Shown one piece after another: positions 1 through 8,410 of a stretch of 35,461 nucleotides of DNA (its first letter is position 1; each line of letters starts with the position of its first letter). The notes beneath the pieces are model-generated. The model saw only the letters and a list, made by a program, of their open reading frames with translations. It made no database searches and had not been told where the DNA came from. The stretch is from assembly GCF_000282355.1 (NCBI RefSeq), contig NZ_AKJL01000063.1, positions 1-35,461 of the forward strand, given 5' to 3'. A program made the translations under genes and the position numbers. Origin of the DNA: Pseudomonas sp. GM49 (GTDB taxonomy: Bacteria; Pseudomonadota; Gammaproteobacteria; Pseudomonadales; Pseudomonadaceae).

Positions 1-834
1 GTGGTGAACATCCTGACCATGGACCACGGCACCGCCGCGGTCGTCTGCACCCATAAAGCCGTGGGCCTGATCACCCTGACCGGCAGCGTCAATGCCGGGC
101 GCATCGTGCTCGATTACTGCAAGGCCAATATCGCCAAGCCGTCCCTGGAACTGGGCGGCAAGACCCCGGCGATCATCGAGGCCGATGCCGACCTCGAAGC
201 GGCCGCCAGTGCCATCGTCGCTTCCAAGACCACCCACTGCGGCCAGTTGTGCACGGCGGTGGAGCGGGTCTATGTGCAGGAAAGCGTCTACGACAAATTC
301 CTCGGCCTGCTGAAAGAGAAAATCAGTGCGGTGAAACTCGGCGACCGCGCCACCGATGCCAGCCTGATGGGGCCATTGGTCAACGCCAGTTCGCAGCAGA
401 ACATCCACGCCATGGTCGAGCGCGCCATTGCCGACGGTGCGGTGCTGGAAACCGGCGGCGTGCTGCCTGAAGGCAAGGGCCATTTCTATCCGCCGACCCT
501 GCTCAGCGGCTGCCGTCAGGACATGGAAATCATCCAGGAAGAAATCTTCGGCCCGGTGCTGCCGGTGCTCAAGTACCGCGACATCGACGAAGCGCTGGCC
601 ATGGCCAACGACCACCAGTTCGGCCTGTCGTCGGTGCTCTACACCGAGAACTACCGCACCGCACAGAAAGTCGCCAACGCCATCGAGGCCGGTGAGTTGT
701 ACGTCAATCGCACCCCGGCCGACCCGTACCAGGGCTTCCACGCCGGCTGGAAACGCTCGGGCCTGGGCGGTGATGACGGCAAGCACGGCATGCTTGAATT
801 CACCCAGACCCGATTGGTGGTGATGAAGTACTGA
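1..834 (+). CDS. Aldehyde dehydrogenase, AldA-like, 5' end outside window
   Basis: C-terminal 277 residues of an NAD(P)-dependent aldehyde dehydrogenase; the reading frame is open at base 1, so about 200 N-terminal residues lie upstream. Visible are the general-base motif LELGGKTP (Glu at residue 50 of the fragment), the catalytic cysteine in GQLCTAVERV (residue 84) and the EEIFGPVLPV segment. The C-terminal half, with YVNRTPADPYQGFHAGWKRS followed by GLGGDDGKHG, resembles lactaldehyde/glycolaldehyde dehydrogenase AldA of E. coli more than betaine-aldehyde dehydrogenases. It would oxidise a small or sugar-derived aldehyde to the acid in the cytoplasm. A transporter, an enolase-superfamily protein and a GMC oxidoreductase follow, which suggests an alcohol to aldehyde to acid route. 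The family is clear; the substrate is inferred. Confidence 0.93.
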   Translation: MVNILTMDHGTAAVVCTHKAVGLITLTGSVNAGRIVLDYCKANIAKPSLELGGKTPAIIEADADLEAAASAIVASKTTHCGQLCTAVERVYVQESVYDKFLGLLKEKISAVKLGDRATDASLMGPLVNASSQQNIHAMVERAIADGAVLETGGVLPEGKGHFYPPTLLSGCRQDMEIIQEEIFGPVLPVLKYRDIDEALAMANDHQFGLSSVLYTENYRTAQKVANAIEAGELYVNRTPADPYQGFHAGWKRSGLGGDDGKHGMLEFTQTRLVVMKY

Positions 835-916
835 TCCACCGCAACACGCCTCACACTGCATCTATAAAAACAATTATCACGGCCGCCCGGACACCGGGCG
901 GCCAGAGGTCTACTCA

Positions 917-2251
917 ATGTCCAAGCAAGCATCCACTGCTGCCGCTGTTCAGGGTTCGAACGCGGGTCTAAAAAGCCACAGTGACAAGGGAAGTCGTTAT
1001 TTCCAACTGATGCTGTTAGTGCTCGCCGCCGGCGCGATCTACCCGATCCTGTACCTGCGCCAGGTCTACCAGACCACCATGCTCGAAGTGTTCCAGATCA
1101 ACCACAGTGAACTGGGTTATCTGTACTCGATGCTGGGCACGATTTTCCTGTTGTCGTATCTGCCCAGCGGCTGGCTGGCGGATCGCATCGCACCACGCTT
1201 TCTGATTTTCTTCTCACTGGTGGCTACCGGCGCCCTGGGCCTGTGGTACTCCACCGCGCCGTCGATGACCGGCCTGATGATCATCTTCGGTTGCTGGGGC
1301 CTGACCACCGGTTTGACCTTCTGGGCCTCGGTGCTCAAGCGGGTGAAGATGATTGCCCATCACTCCGAGCAAGGCCGCTTCTTCGGCATCCTCGACGGCG
1401 GTCGCGGTCTGGTGGAAGCCTTGCTGGCGACGGTTGCCCTGGGCCTGTTCGCCTTCGCCACCGAAAGCCGTGGCGAGTCGGCGGCCGAAGGCTTCAAGCA
1501 CGTGGTTTACCTCTATGCCTTTACCTGTATCGCCATCGGTTGTGTGCTGGTGCTGATCAAGGATCCGAAGTCGATGGAAGACACGGCGGCGGTGGAGAAG
1601 GGCAAGTTCAATCTGCTCAGCGACCTGGCCACCCTGGTGAAAATCCCTGAACTGTGGCTGGTTACCGCCATTGTGTTCTGCGGTTACCACATCTTCTGGG
1701 CCACCTACAGTTTCTCCGATTACTTGCAAGGTGGCGGCATGACCGCGGTCATGGCCGGCACCATCACCACCATCAAGTTGTGGATGCGCCCCATCGGCGG
1801 TATCGGTGGCGGTTGGTTGGGCGACAAGTTCTCCAACATTTCGGTACTGGTCGTCGCGTTGTTCCTCGCGTCCCTGGCGATGATCGGCCTGATCGTGTTC
1901 CCGGCCCTCAACAGCCTCGGCCTGCTGATCGGCACGGTGATTTTCATCGGCCTGATGACCTACGCCATTCGCGGGCTGTACTGGGCGATTCTCGATACCT
2001 GCAACATCCCGCTGCGCATCACCGGCCTGGCCATCGGCATCGTCTCGGTGGTGGGTTACCTGCCGGATGCCTTCATTCCCTTGATCAATGGCTACCTCAC
2101 CGAGAATTTCCCCGGTGCCTTTGGCTACAAGCTGTATTTCGGCTACATCGCATTCGTCGGCCTGCTCGGGACCCTGGCAGCCCTGACCCTGCGCGCACGG
2201 ATCAATCGTAAATCCTTGAACACGACTAATTTGAAAAAGACAGGTGCCTGA
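917..2251 (+). CDS. MFS transporter, probably for a sugar acid or related catabolic substrate
   Basis: A 444-residue major facilitator protein with about 12 hydrophobic segments and a long polar N-terminus (residues 1-30). The loop after the second segment reads GWLADRIAPR, matching the MFS motif A pattern, and a second copy appears midway as GGWLGDKFSN. The gene starts 82 bases after the aldehyde dehydrogenase and its stop overlaps the region just before the enolase-superfamily gene, so it is very probably in the same operon. The overall pattern recalls the YihN/phosphate-sugar branch of the family. Import of the cluster's substrate across the inner membrane is inferred from position, and the substrate cannot be read from the sequence. 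Confidence 0.9.
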   Translation: MSKQASTAAAVQGSNAGLKSHSDKGSRYFQLMLLVLAAGAIYPILYLRQVYQTTMLEVFQINHSELGYLYSMLGTIFLLSYLPSGWLADRIAPRFLIFFSLVATGALGLWYSTAPSMTGLMIIFGCWGLTTGLTFWASVLKRVKMIAHHSEQGRFFGILDGGRGLVEALLATVALGLFAFATESRGESAAEGFKHVVYLYAFTCIAIGCVLVLIKDPKSMEDTAAVEKGKFNLLSDLATLVKIPELWLVTAIVFCGYHIFWATYSFSDYLQGGGMTAVMAGTITTIKLWMRPIGGIGGGWLGDKFSNISVLVVALFLASLAMIGLIVFPALNSLGLLIGTVIFIGLMTYAIRGLYWAILDTCNIPLRITGLAIGIVSVVGYLPDAFIPLINGYLTENFPGAFGYKLYFGYIAFVGLLGTLAALTLRARINRKSLNTTNLKKTGA

Positions 2252-2252
2252 G

Positions 2253-3470
2253 ATGAAAATCGTCGCCCTTGAAACCCATATCGTTGCCGTTCCACCACCG
2301 CACATCGGCGGGATGTACTGGCTTTTCGTCAAGCTCAAGACCGACTGCGGCATCGAAGGCGTCGGTGAAATCTACGCCGCGACCTTTGGCCCCAAGGCCA
2401 TGGTGCCGATCATCGAAGACGTGTTCGAACGCTACCTGCTGAACCAGGACCCGCACCACATCGAACGTTTTTTCCGCCAGGCTTATTCGAGCGGCTTCAC
2501 CCAGCGCCCGGACCTGACCATGATGGGCGTGGTCAGCGGCCTGGAGATGGCCTGCTGGGACATCATCGGCAAGGCGGCGAACAAACCGGTGTACGAGTTG
2601 CTCGGCGGCAAGGTCCACGAAAAGCTGCGTTCCTACACCTACCTGTACCCGGTCAACAGCAAGGGTGAGTACGACTACGACGACCCGGACCTGGCCGCCG
2701 AGTGCGCCATCGAGAACATGAACAAAGGCTTCACCGCCGTGAAGTTCGACCCGGCAGGCCCGTACACCGCGTATTCCGGTCACCAGATTTCCCTGGAAGT
2801 GCTGGAACGCTGCGAGACCTTCTGTCGCAAGATCCGCGAAGCGGTGGGTGACAAGTGCGATTTGCTGTTCGGCACCCACGGGCAGATGGTGCCGTCCTCG
2901 GCCATTCGCCTGGCCAAGCGCCTGGAGAAGTACGACCCGCTGTGGTTCGAAGAGCCGGTGCCGCCAGGCCAGGAAGACGCGATGGCGCAAGTCGCGGCCA
3001 AGACCAGCATCCCGATTGCCACCGGTGAACGCCTGACCACCAAGTACGAATTCTTCAAGTTGTTGCAGGCCGGCGGCGCGTCGATCCTGCAAATGAACGT
3101 CGCACGCTGCGGTGGCCTGCTGGAAGCGAAGAAGATCGCGAGCATGGCCGAGGCGTATTACGCGCAGATCGCCCCGCACCTCTACAACGGTCCGATTGGC
3201 GCGGCGGCGAGTTTCCAGCTGGCGACGTGCACACCGAACTTCCTGATCCAGGAAAGCATCATGACCTGGGGCGGTTTCCATGCCGAAGTCCTGACCAAAC
3301 CCTTGCAGTGGGAGGACGGCTACATCATCCCGTCCACCGAGCCGGGCCTTGGCGTGGAGCTGAACATGGATGTGGTGCGCAAGCATTCGCCGTACACCGG
3401 TTCACGCCTGCACCTGCAAATGGCGCCGACCCCGGCTGATGTCAAAGACACATCGCCGGCCAGGGGCTGA
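2253..3470 (+). CDS. Enolase-superfamily (mandelate racemase/muconate lactonizing) protein with altered metal site
   Basis: A 405-residue protein with the N-terminal capping domain (about 1-120) and the barrel of the mandelate racemase family. I prefer the ATG at 2253, one base after the transporter stop, over the GTG at 2244. Catalytic landmarks are KFD (Lys164, Asp166), GTHG (His209), WFEEP (Glu233), TGER (Glu259) and APH (His309). Their spacing equals that of E. coli galactonate dehydratase DgoD (D183/H185, E209, E235, H285). The position of the first metal ligand, Asp in DgoD, is Gly207 here, and the usual QPD motif is QMN (Asn282). The family normally dehydrates or epimerises sugar acids. 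Whether this member does so is open. Confidence 0.88.
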   Translation: MKIVALETHIVAVPPPHIGGMYWLFVKLKTDCGIEGVGEIYAATFGPKAMVPIIEDVFERYLLNQDPHHIERFFRQAYSSGFTQRPDLTMMGVVSGLEMACWDIIGKAANKPVYELLGGKVHEKLRSYTYLYPVNSKGEYDYDDPDLAAECAIENMNKGFTAVKFDPAGPYTAYSGHQISLEVLERCETFCRKIREAVGDKCDLLFGTHGQMVPSSAIRLAKRLEKYDPLWFEEPVPPGQEDAMAQVAAKTSIPIATGERLTTKYEFFKLLQAGGASILQMNVARCGGLLEAKKIASMAEAYYAQIAPHLYNGPIGAAASFQLATCTPNFLIQESIMTWGGFHAEVLTKPLQWEDGYIIPSTEPGLGVELNMDVVRKHSPYTGSRLHLQMAPTPADVKDTSPARG

Positions 3471-3481
3471 CGGGAGAATTT

Positions 3482-3581
3482 TGTAGGAGCGAGCTTGCTC
3501 GCGATGATCGTCAACGATAACGCTGGGGGCCTGATACCCCGCGGTGTTCTCAGGTTCATCGCGAGCAAGCTCGCTCCTACA
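3482..3581. repeat. REP pair (REPIN-like), GAGCTTGCTC type, TGTAGGAG ends outward
   Basis: Two inverted copies of a 25-base palindromic unit, TGTAGGAGCGAGCTTGCTCG and its complement, separated by about 50 bases. The unit lies between the enolase-family gene and the GMC gene, inside what is probably one operon. Such elements can fold into long hairpins in the transcript and may limit read-through or protect the upstream message. Confidence 0.85.
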
Positions 3582-3633
3582 GGGCTCTACCCATTCCGGT
3601 TTATTAGAACAACGACTTACGCGGTAACCGTGC

Positions 3634-5244
3634 ATGACATACGACTACATCATCGCTGGCGCCGGCGCAGCAGGCTGCGTTCTGGCCAATCGCCTCTCGG
3701 CCTCCGGGAAACACACGGTGCTGCTGCTGGAAGCGGGCGGGAGAGACAGTTCCCTGTGGTTCAAGATCCCGGTCGGCTTCGCCAAAATGTATTACAACCC
3801 GACCTTCAACTGGATGTACTACAGCCAGCCGCAAAAGCAGCTGAACAACCGCGAGATCTACGCCCCGCGCGGCAAGGTGCAGGGTGGCTCGGGTTCGATC
3901 AATGCGATGATCTACGTGCGCGGCCAGGCCCACGATTTCGATGACTGGGCGGCCAACGGCAACGACGGCTGGGGTTTCAAGGACGTGCTGCCGTACTTCC
4001 GCAAACTGGAAAACCACCCGCTGGGTGACAGCGATTACCACGGCGGCAGCGGCCCGATCAGCATCACCCCGATGAAGGGCCAGACCCATCCGATCTGCGA
4101 TGTGTTCCTCAAGGGTTGCGACGAACTGGGCTACCCCATCAGCGACGACTTCAACGGGCCGAAATTCGAAGGTGCGGGCATCTACGACGTCAACACCCGC
4201 GACGGCCAGCGTTGCTCCAGTAGCTTCGCCCATTTGCATCCGGCATTGAGCCGGCCGAACCTGACGGTCGAGCATTTTGCTCTGGTGGACCGGGTGCTGT
4301 TCGACGGCCGGCAGCGCGCTACCGGGATATCCATCACCCAGCATGGCGTGGTGCGAACCTTCAGCGCCAACAAGGAAGTGATCCTCTGCGCCGGTGCCGT
4401 GGACACACCGAAGATTCTGCAACTGTCCGGTGTGGCCGATCAGGCGCTGCTGGCCAGGCACAACATCCCGCTGGTCAAGCACCTGCCGGCGGTGGGACAG
4501 AACCTGCAGGATCACCTGTGCGCCAGTTACTACTACAAGGCCAACATCCCGACACTCAACGACCAGCTCAGTTCGTTGTTCGGCCAGTTCAAACTGGGCC
4601 TGAAGTACCTGTTCACCCGCAAGGGCGCGCTGGCGATGAGCGTCAACCAGGCCGGCGGGTTCTTCCGTGGCGACGAGCAGCAGACCAACCCGAACCTGCA
4701 GTTGTACTTCAACCCACTGTCGTACCAGATCCCGAAAAACAACAAGGCCAGCCTCAAGCCCGAGCCGTACTCAGGCTTCCTGCTGTGCTTCAACCCATGC
4801 CGGCCGACCAGTCGCGGGCACATCGAAATCGCTTCGAAAAACCCGCGGGATGCGGCGCTGATCGACCCCAATTACCTGAGCACCCAGAAGGACATCGACG
4901 AGGTGATCCAGGGCAGCCGCCTGATGCGCAAGATCATGCAGGCACCGGCGCTCAAGGGCATCACTGTCGAAGAAGTGTTGCCGGGACCGATGGTCGAAAC
5001 CGACGAGCAGATGTTGCAGTACTTCCGCGAAAACAGTGGCTCGATCTACCACCTGTGTGGTTCCTGCGCCATGGGCCCGGACGAGCACAAGTCGGTGGTG
5101 GACAAGCGCCTCAAGGTCCACGGGCTGGACGGTTTGCGCATCGTCGATGCGTCGATTTTCCCCAACGTGACGTCGGGCAACACCCACGCCGCCGTGCTGA
5201 TGGTGGCGGAGAAGGGGGCCGACCTGATCCTGCAGGACGCTTGA
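3634..5244 (+). CDS. GMC-family FAD-dependent alcohol/choline-type dehydrogenase
   Basis: A 536-residue glucose-methanol-choline oxidoreductase. The FAD dinucleotide fold GAGAAG is at residues 9-14, followed by LLLEAGG. The GMC signature around PRGKVQGGSGSINAMIYVRG and the second signature GAVDTPKILQLSG are present. The C-terminal catalytic pair appears as His473 (YHLCGSCAMG) and His518 (GNTHAA). There is no signal peptide, so it is cytoplasmic or membrane-associated, passing electrons to quinone or oxygen. The family oxidises primary or secondary alcohols to carbonyls, and the upstream aldehyde dehydrogenase could take the product further. It is not BetA itself: choline dehydrogenase has Asn at the second catalytic position, here His. 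The substrate is unknown. Confidence 0.92.
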   Translation: MTYDYIIAGAGAAGCVLANRLSASGKHTVLLLEAGGRDSSLWFKIPVGFAKMYYNPTFNWMYYSQPQKQLNNREIYAPRGKVQGGSGSINAMIYVRGQAHDFDDWAANGNDGWGFKDVLPYFRKLENHPLGDSDYHGGSGPISITPMKGQTHPICDVFLKGCDELGYPISDDFNGPKFEGAGIYDVNTRDGQRCSSSFAHLHPALSRPNLTVEHFALVDRVLFDGRQRATGISITQHGVVRTFSANKEVILCAGAVDTPKILQLSGVADQALLARHNIPLVKHLPAVGQNLQDHLCASYYYKANIPTLNDQLSSLFGQFKLGLKYLFTRKGALAMSVNQAGGFFRGDEQQTNPNLQLYFNPLSYQIPKNNKASLKPEPYSGFLLCFNPCRPTSRGHIEIASKNPRDAALIDPNYLSTQKDIDEVIQGSRLMRKIMQAPALKGITVEEVLPGPMVETDEQMLQYFRENSGSIYHLCGSCAMGPDEHKSVVDKRLKVHGLDGLRIVDASIFPNVTSGNTHAAVLMVAEKGADLILQDA

Positions 5245-5358
5245 TGCCGGTCACCTGGCTGTATCAAAAATGAATTTCCACGGTCTGCGCTGCTCATAAC
5301 TTTAAGTGGCGGGCTAGAACCCGCGAAATCATTGAGGCAATCAGGGAGCGGCACGGTC

Positions 5359-5766
5359 ATGAGTCGAGTACCGACAGCGGGTGGAGATCTTCCTGGCGGG
5401 TTGATTCTGGTGGTTGAGGACGACCCACTGATCCTGGAGTTTCTCTGTGAGATTCTTCAGGAGGAAGGTTTTGTCGTCGAGCCGCATATCAGTGCGGACG
5501 CGGCAGCCATCTATCTGGAGCAGCATGCGCCGCAGGTGGGCTTGTTGCTGACGGACATCACCATGCCCGGCACGCTCAATGGTGCGGACCTGGCCAACCA
5601 GTTCGGCGATCGCTGGCCGGACAAGCCGATCATGATCATGTCCGGTTTCGAAACGCCGGCCAGTTCCGGGGTGCGACACGCCGTTTCGTTCATCAAGAAA
5701 CCCTGGGCCATCGGTCCGTTGCTGGAATGTGTCGACGGCGCCTTCAAGTCCAGGAGACTCAACTGA
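5359..5766 (+). CDS. Single-domain response regulator (CheY-like receiver)
   Basis: A 135-residue stand-alone receiver domain. The acidic pair is VEDD (Asp21-Asp22), the phospho-acceptor is Asp66 in LLLTDITMPG and the conserved lysine is Lys114 in FIKKPW. There is no output domain. The ATG at 5359 follows an AGGGAG ribosome-binding site by about nine bases, whereas the open frame upstream begins with TTG and has no such site. No histidine kinase is adjacent, so the partner is probably an orphan or hybrid kinase elsewhere. Single receivers of this form often sit in phosphorelays that control stress or sensory responses. Confidence 0.88.
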   Translation: MSRVPTAGGDLPGGLILVVEDDPLILEFLCEILQEEGFVVEPHISADAAAIYLEQHAPQVGLLLTDITMPGTLNGADLANQFGDRWPDKPIMIMSGFETPASSGVRHAVSFIKKPWAIGPLLECVDGAFKSRRLN

Positions 5767-5826
5767 ACCGCTCGCAGATGCTACATTGCCGGGCAAATCC
5801 GTGCGGCACCTGCGAGGTTCTTTTCC

Positions 5827-6489
5827 TTGTCCGATCACTCTGTTTTCAACTCGACTTACCGTGCCTTTCTGTTCGACATGGACGGCACCGTCCTGACGTC
5901 CATTGCCGCCGCCGAGCGCGTCTGGACAACCTGGGCGGTGCGCCATGGTGTCGATGTCGAAACCTTCCTGCCGACCATTCACGGCACCCGTGCCATCGAC
6001 ACCATCAGGCGCCTGGGGTTGCCCGGGGTGGATGCCGAGGCCGAAGCCGCGTGGATTACCGAAGCGGAAATCGAGGATGTCGACGGGGTATTCGAAGTGG
6101 CTGGCGCGGCGAAATTTTTGCGGTCTTTGCCTGCCAGCCAGTGGGCCATCGTCACTTCCGCCCCGCGGGAACTGGCGTTGCGGCGGATGGCGGCGGCGGG
6201 GATTCCCGAGCCTGAGGTGCTGGTGACTGCCGAGGATGTCACGGCTGGGAAGCCCGATCCTGCGGGGTACAAGCTCGCGGCCCGGCGCCTGGGCGTCGAG
6301 CCTGCGCAATGTCTGATTTTTGAAGACGCCACAGTGGGGATTCTGGCGGCCGAGGCGGCGGGGGCGGATTTGATGATTGTCACGGCGACCCATGAGCAGC
6401 CGATCAGGACGGCCCATGCGACGTTGGCGGGTTATGAATCGGTGCGGGTTCAGGTGGATGCCGCTGGCCTGCGCCTGCTCGCCATCTAA
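5827..6489 (+). CDS. HAD-superfamily sugar phosphatase, YfbT/HxpA-like
   Basis: A 220-residue haloacid-dehalogenase hydrolase. Motif I is FLFDMDGT (nucleophile Asp17, acid/base Asp19), motif II is VTSA, motif III is AGKPDP and motif IV is IFEDATVGILAA. The cap segment RVWTTWAVRHGVD and the IHG motif resemble the hexose-phosphate phosphatase YfbT (HxpA) of E. coli. The start is a TTG at 5827 with GAGG nine bases upstream; the only nearby ATG lies inside motif I and cannot be the start. A role in clearing toxic or overflow sugar phosphates is inferred from the family. It sits alone between the response regulator and a REP pair. Confidence 0.9.
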   Translation: MSDHSVFNSTYRAFLFDMDGTVLTSIAAAERVWTTWAVRHGVDVETFLPTIHGTRAIDTIRRLGLPGVDAEAEAAWITEAEIEDVDGVFEVAGAAKFLRSLPASQWAIVTSAPRELALRRMAAAGIPEPEVLVTAEDVTAGKPDPAGYKLAARRLGVEPAQCLIFEDATVGILAAEAAGADLMIVTATHEQPIRTAHATLAGYESVRVQVDAAGLRLLAI

Positions 6490-6595
6490 TGTGGGAGCGG
6501 CGGTGCGGCGATCCGACTTGCTCGCGAAAGCGTCCTTTCAGTCGACATGTTTGTTGAGTGAGGGACCGCCATCGCGAGCAAGCTCGCTCCCACAG
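6490..6595. repeat. REP pair, GAGCTTGCTC type, left arm degenerate
   Basis: The right arm is a complete ATCGCGAGCAAGCTCGCTCC unit with CACAG. The left arm begins GTGGGAGCGG but is diverged in the centre of its palindrome. The pair lies between two convergent genes, where it may also act as a bidirectional terminator. Confidence 0.75.
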
Positions 6596-6609
6596 GGTCC
6601 TGCGTTGCT

Positions 6610-7269
6610 TCAGTAAAGTCCGGGAACCAACCGCCAGGTGCGGGCGCAATAGGCCTCGTATTCGCTGCCGAACTGCGCCTTCAGCAAAGCCTCTTCCGAG
6701 TGAATCCGGGCAATCAGCGGGATCAGGGTCAGTGCTGCCAGCAGCAACCCGACCCCCGAACGAAATGCCAGCGCCCAGCCCACGGCGATGACCATCATCC
6801 CCAGATAACTGGGGTTGCGCAGGTTGCGGTAAACCCCCTCGGTGACCAGTCGATGCCCCGGCTGGATGGCCACCAGCCCGCTGAAACGCTTGCCCAGCAC
6901 AAACACCGGCCACAACCGTAGCGCGCCGCCCACGATGAACAACAGCGCCCCGAGCCAGCGCACGCCCTCACCACCGAAAGTCCAGAAATCGATACGGTCG
7001 GTATAGGCCGGCAGAAAGCCGCTGAGCACACCGATCACGCCGAAAGCCGGGAGGACCCAGCGATTGGCCCGGTCTTCGCGTACCCCCGAACTCAGGTTGA
7101 CTTCGGTGAACAGTGAGACGACGGCCATGATCAGGGTGGCCATGGCCACGACGACCAGTGAACCGTGGCTGAAGTAAGCCGCGAAACCACCCAGTCCCCA
7201 GATCGCCAGGGCAAGGTAGGCGAGGGTGCTGACGACGGCGAAAAACGCCAGTTTTACTGAAATTTTCAT
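6610..7269 (-). CDS. Isoprenylcysteine carboxyl methyltransferase-family membrane protein
   Basis: A 219-residue protein with about five hydrophobic segments. The C-terminal half carries the ICMT/PEMT signature: GHRLVTEGVYRNLRNPSYLG, then a hydrophobic stretch, then the EEALLKAQFGSEYEAYCART motif near the end. In the family these residues bind S-adenosylmethionine and the lipid or prenyl substrate at the membrane. Bacterial members act on largely unknown substrates. A GGAGGTGT ribosome-binding site precedes the ATG at 7269. The gene is convergent with the HAD phosphatase and lies just downstream of the GlxA-type regulator on the same strand, 72 bases apart. Co-transcription with that regulator is possible. 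Confidence 0.85.
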   Translation of the reverse strand: MKISVKLAFFAVVSTLAYLALAIWGLGGFAAYFSHGSLVVVAMATLIMAVVSLFTEVNLSSGVREDRANRWVLPAFGVIGVLSGFLPAYTDRIDFWTFGGEGVRWLGALLFIVGGALRLWPVFVLGKRFSGLVAIQPGHRLVTEGVYRNLRNPSYLGMMVIAVGWALAFRSGVGLLLAALTLIPLIARIHSEEALLKAQFGSEYEAYCARTWRLVPGLY

Positions 7270-7341
7270 GACACCTCCAAAAGCAACCTCCGGTATGTTC
7301 AGTGTAGAGACTGATGATTCCCTCGCAGGGCCGGGGAGTGA

Positions 7342-8286
7342 TCAAAGCACCTCTGCTCGCGCATTGCGCCGAATCACCTGTGGTGGTTGCCCGAACGCCC
7401 GCAGGAACGTTTCGCGCATGCGTCGGCGGTCTGTGAACCCGGTTTCCAGGGCGATCTGGTCAAGCGTCAGGCGTCCGCGTTCGAGCATCTGTCGCGCCGC
7501 TTCCAGGCGCAGGTTTTCAATGGCCTTGGCCGGCGATTGCCCGGTTTCGGCGCGAAACGCCCGGCTGAATTGCCGGGGGCTGAGGTTGGCCACTTGCGCC
7601 AGTTGCTCTACTGAAAGGGGCTGCGCGAGGTGTTCCCGGGCGTAGCCGAGCACGGTTTGAATACGATCGGATTTAGGCTCCAGCTCCAGCAGCGCCGAGT
7701 GCTGCGACTGGCCGCCAGCGCGGCGGTGGTACATCACCAGTTTCTGTGCCACCGCCCGGGCCAGCTCGGCGCCGTGATCCTTTTCGACCATGGCCAAGGC
7801 GAGGTCGATACCCGCTGTCATGCCGGCGGAGGTCCAGATCGAACCGTCGATCACATAGATGCGATCGGCTTCGACCTTGATCGCCGGAAACCGCGCTTGC
7901 AGTTCCCGGGCGTAGGCCCAGTGGGTGGTGGCCCGCCGCCCGTCGAGCAAGCCGGCCTGGGCCATGACGAACGCCCCGGAGCAGATCGACGCCGTACGGC
8001 GTGCCGTGTTGATGCTGGCCCGCAGGTAATCCAGCACAGCCTCGGGCGCCTGTTCGACGATGGCGTCGCCACCGACCACGATCACCGTGTCGAATACGCG
8101 CCCGTCGAATGCCTCCGTGCCGACGCTCAAGCCGCCGGAGGCCCGCAGGTTGTGTCCGTTTTCGGACAGCACGCGTACGTCATACAGCGCTTCTGCGGCA
8201 CTGAAATTGGCGTACTCGAACACCGGCATGGCGGCCAGCGCCATGGACTGGAAACCCTCGAAAACCACGAACGCCACGCTGATCAT
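7342..8286 (-). CDS. GlxA-type transcriptional regulator (DJ-1/PfpI domain plus AraC HTH)
   Basis: A 314-residue regulator. Residues 1-170 form a DJ-1/PfpI class-I amidotransferase-like domain with the nucleophile-elbow cysteine Cys102 in ASICSG. Residues about 215-310 form two AraC-type helix-turn-helix motifs (LSVEQLAQVANLSPRQFSRA and the LDQIALETGF segment). In the family the first domain senses a small metabolite, for example nitrogen compounds in GbdR, CdhR and ArgR. The gene is divergent from the SDR gene at 8411 with 124 bases between them, so it most likely controls that SDR and itself. Similar proteins often activate the neighbouring enzyme. Confidence 0.9.
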   Translation of the reverse strand: MISVAFVVFEGFQSMALAAMPVFEYANFSAAEALYDVRVLSENGHNLRASGGLSVGTEAFDGRVFDTVIVVGGDAIVEQAPEAVLDYLRASINTARRTASICSGAFVMAQAGLLDGRRATTHWAYARELQARFPAIKVEADRIYVIDGSIWTSAGMTAGIDLALAMVEKDHGAELARAVAQKLVMYHRRAGGQSQHSALLELEPKSDRIQTVLGYAREHLAQPLSVEQLAQVANLSPRQFSRAFRAETGQSPAKAIENLRLEAARQMLERGRLTLDQIALETGFTDRRRMRETFLRAFGQPPQVIRRNARAEVL

Positions 8287-8322
8287 GGATCTGCCCTCAA
8301 ACGGATGTGTCCTAAAAACGTA

Positions 8323-8363
8323 CTTTAAACGTCATTTAAGACAGTAGAAAGTCCCTTTATAAC
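8323..8363 (+). promoter_or_regulatory. Candidate promoter and operator for the SDR gene
   Basis: In the 124-base divergent intergenic region, TTAAGA (8336-8341) and TATAAC (8358-8363) are 16 bases apart and match a sigma-70 promoter reasonably well. An imperfect inverted repeat, CTTTAAA then TTTAAG (8323-8340), overlaps the -35 box and could be the binding site of the divergent GlxA-type regulator. The match is by eye only. Confidence 0.35.
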
Positions 8364-8410
8364 GGTCTGCACCCGGCGAATCTCTCGCCTCACCGTAGAG
8401 GAATTGCACC

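Noticed and set aside
1214..2353. Long open frame on the minus strand opposite the MFS gene (379 codons)
   Set aside because: Composition is rich in Gln, Gly, His and Arg, with no domain pattern; it is a shadow of the GC-rich third positions of the real gene.
2226..3386. Long minus-strand frame opposite the enolase-family gene (386 codons)
   Set aside because: Same shadow character, while the plus strand has an intact catalytic pattern.
3495..3944. Plus-strand frame of 149 codons starting inside the REP pair
   Set aside because: Overlaps the GMC gene in another frame and begins with REP-encoded residues.
3634..5244. Choline dehydrogenase betA
   Set aside because: The second catalytic residue is His, not Asn, and the neighbours are not bet genes.
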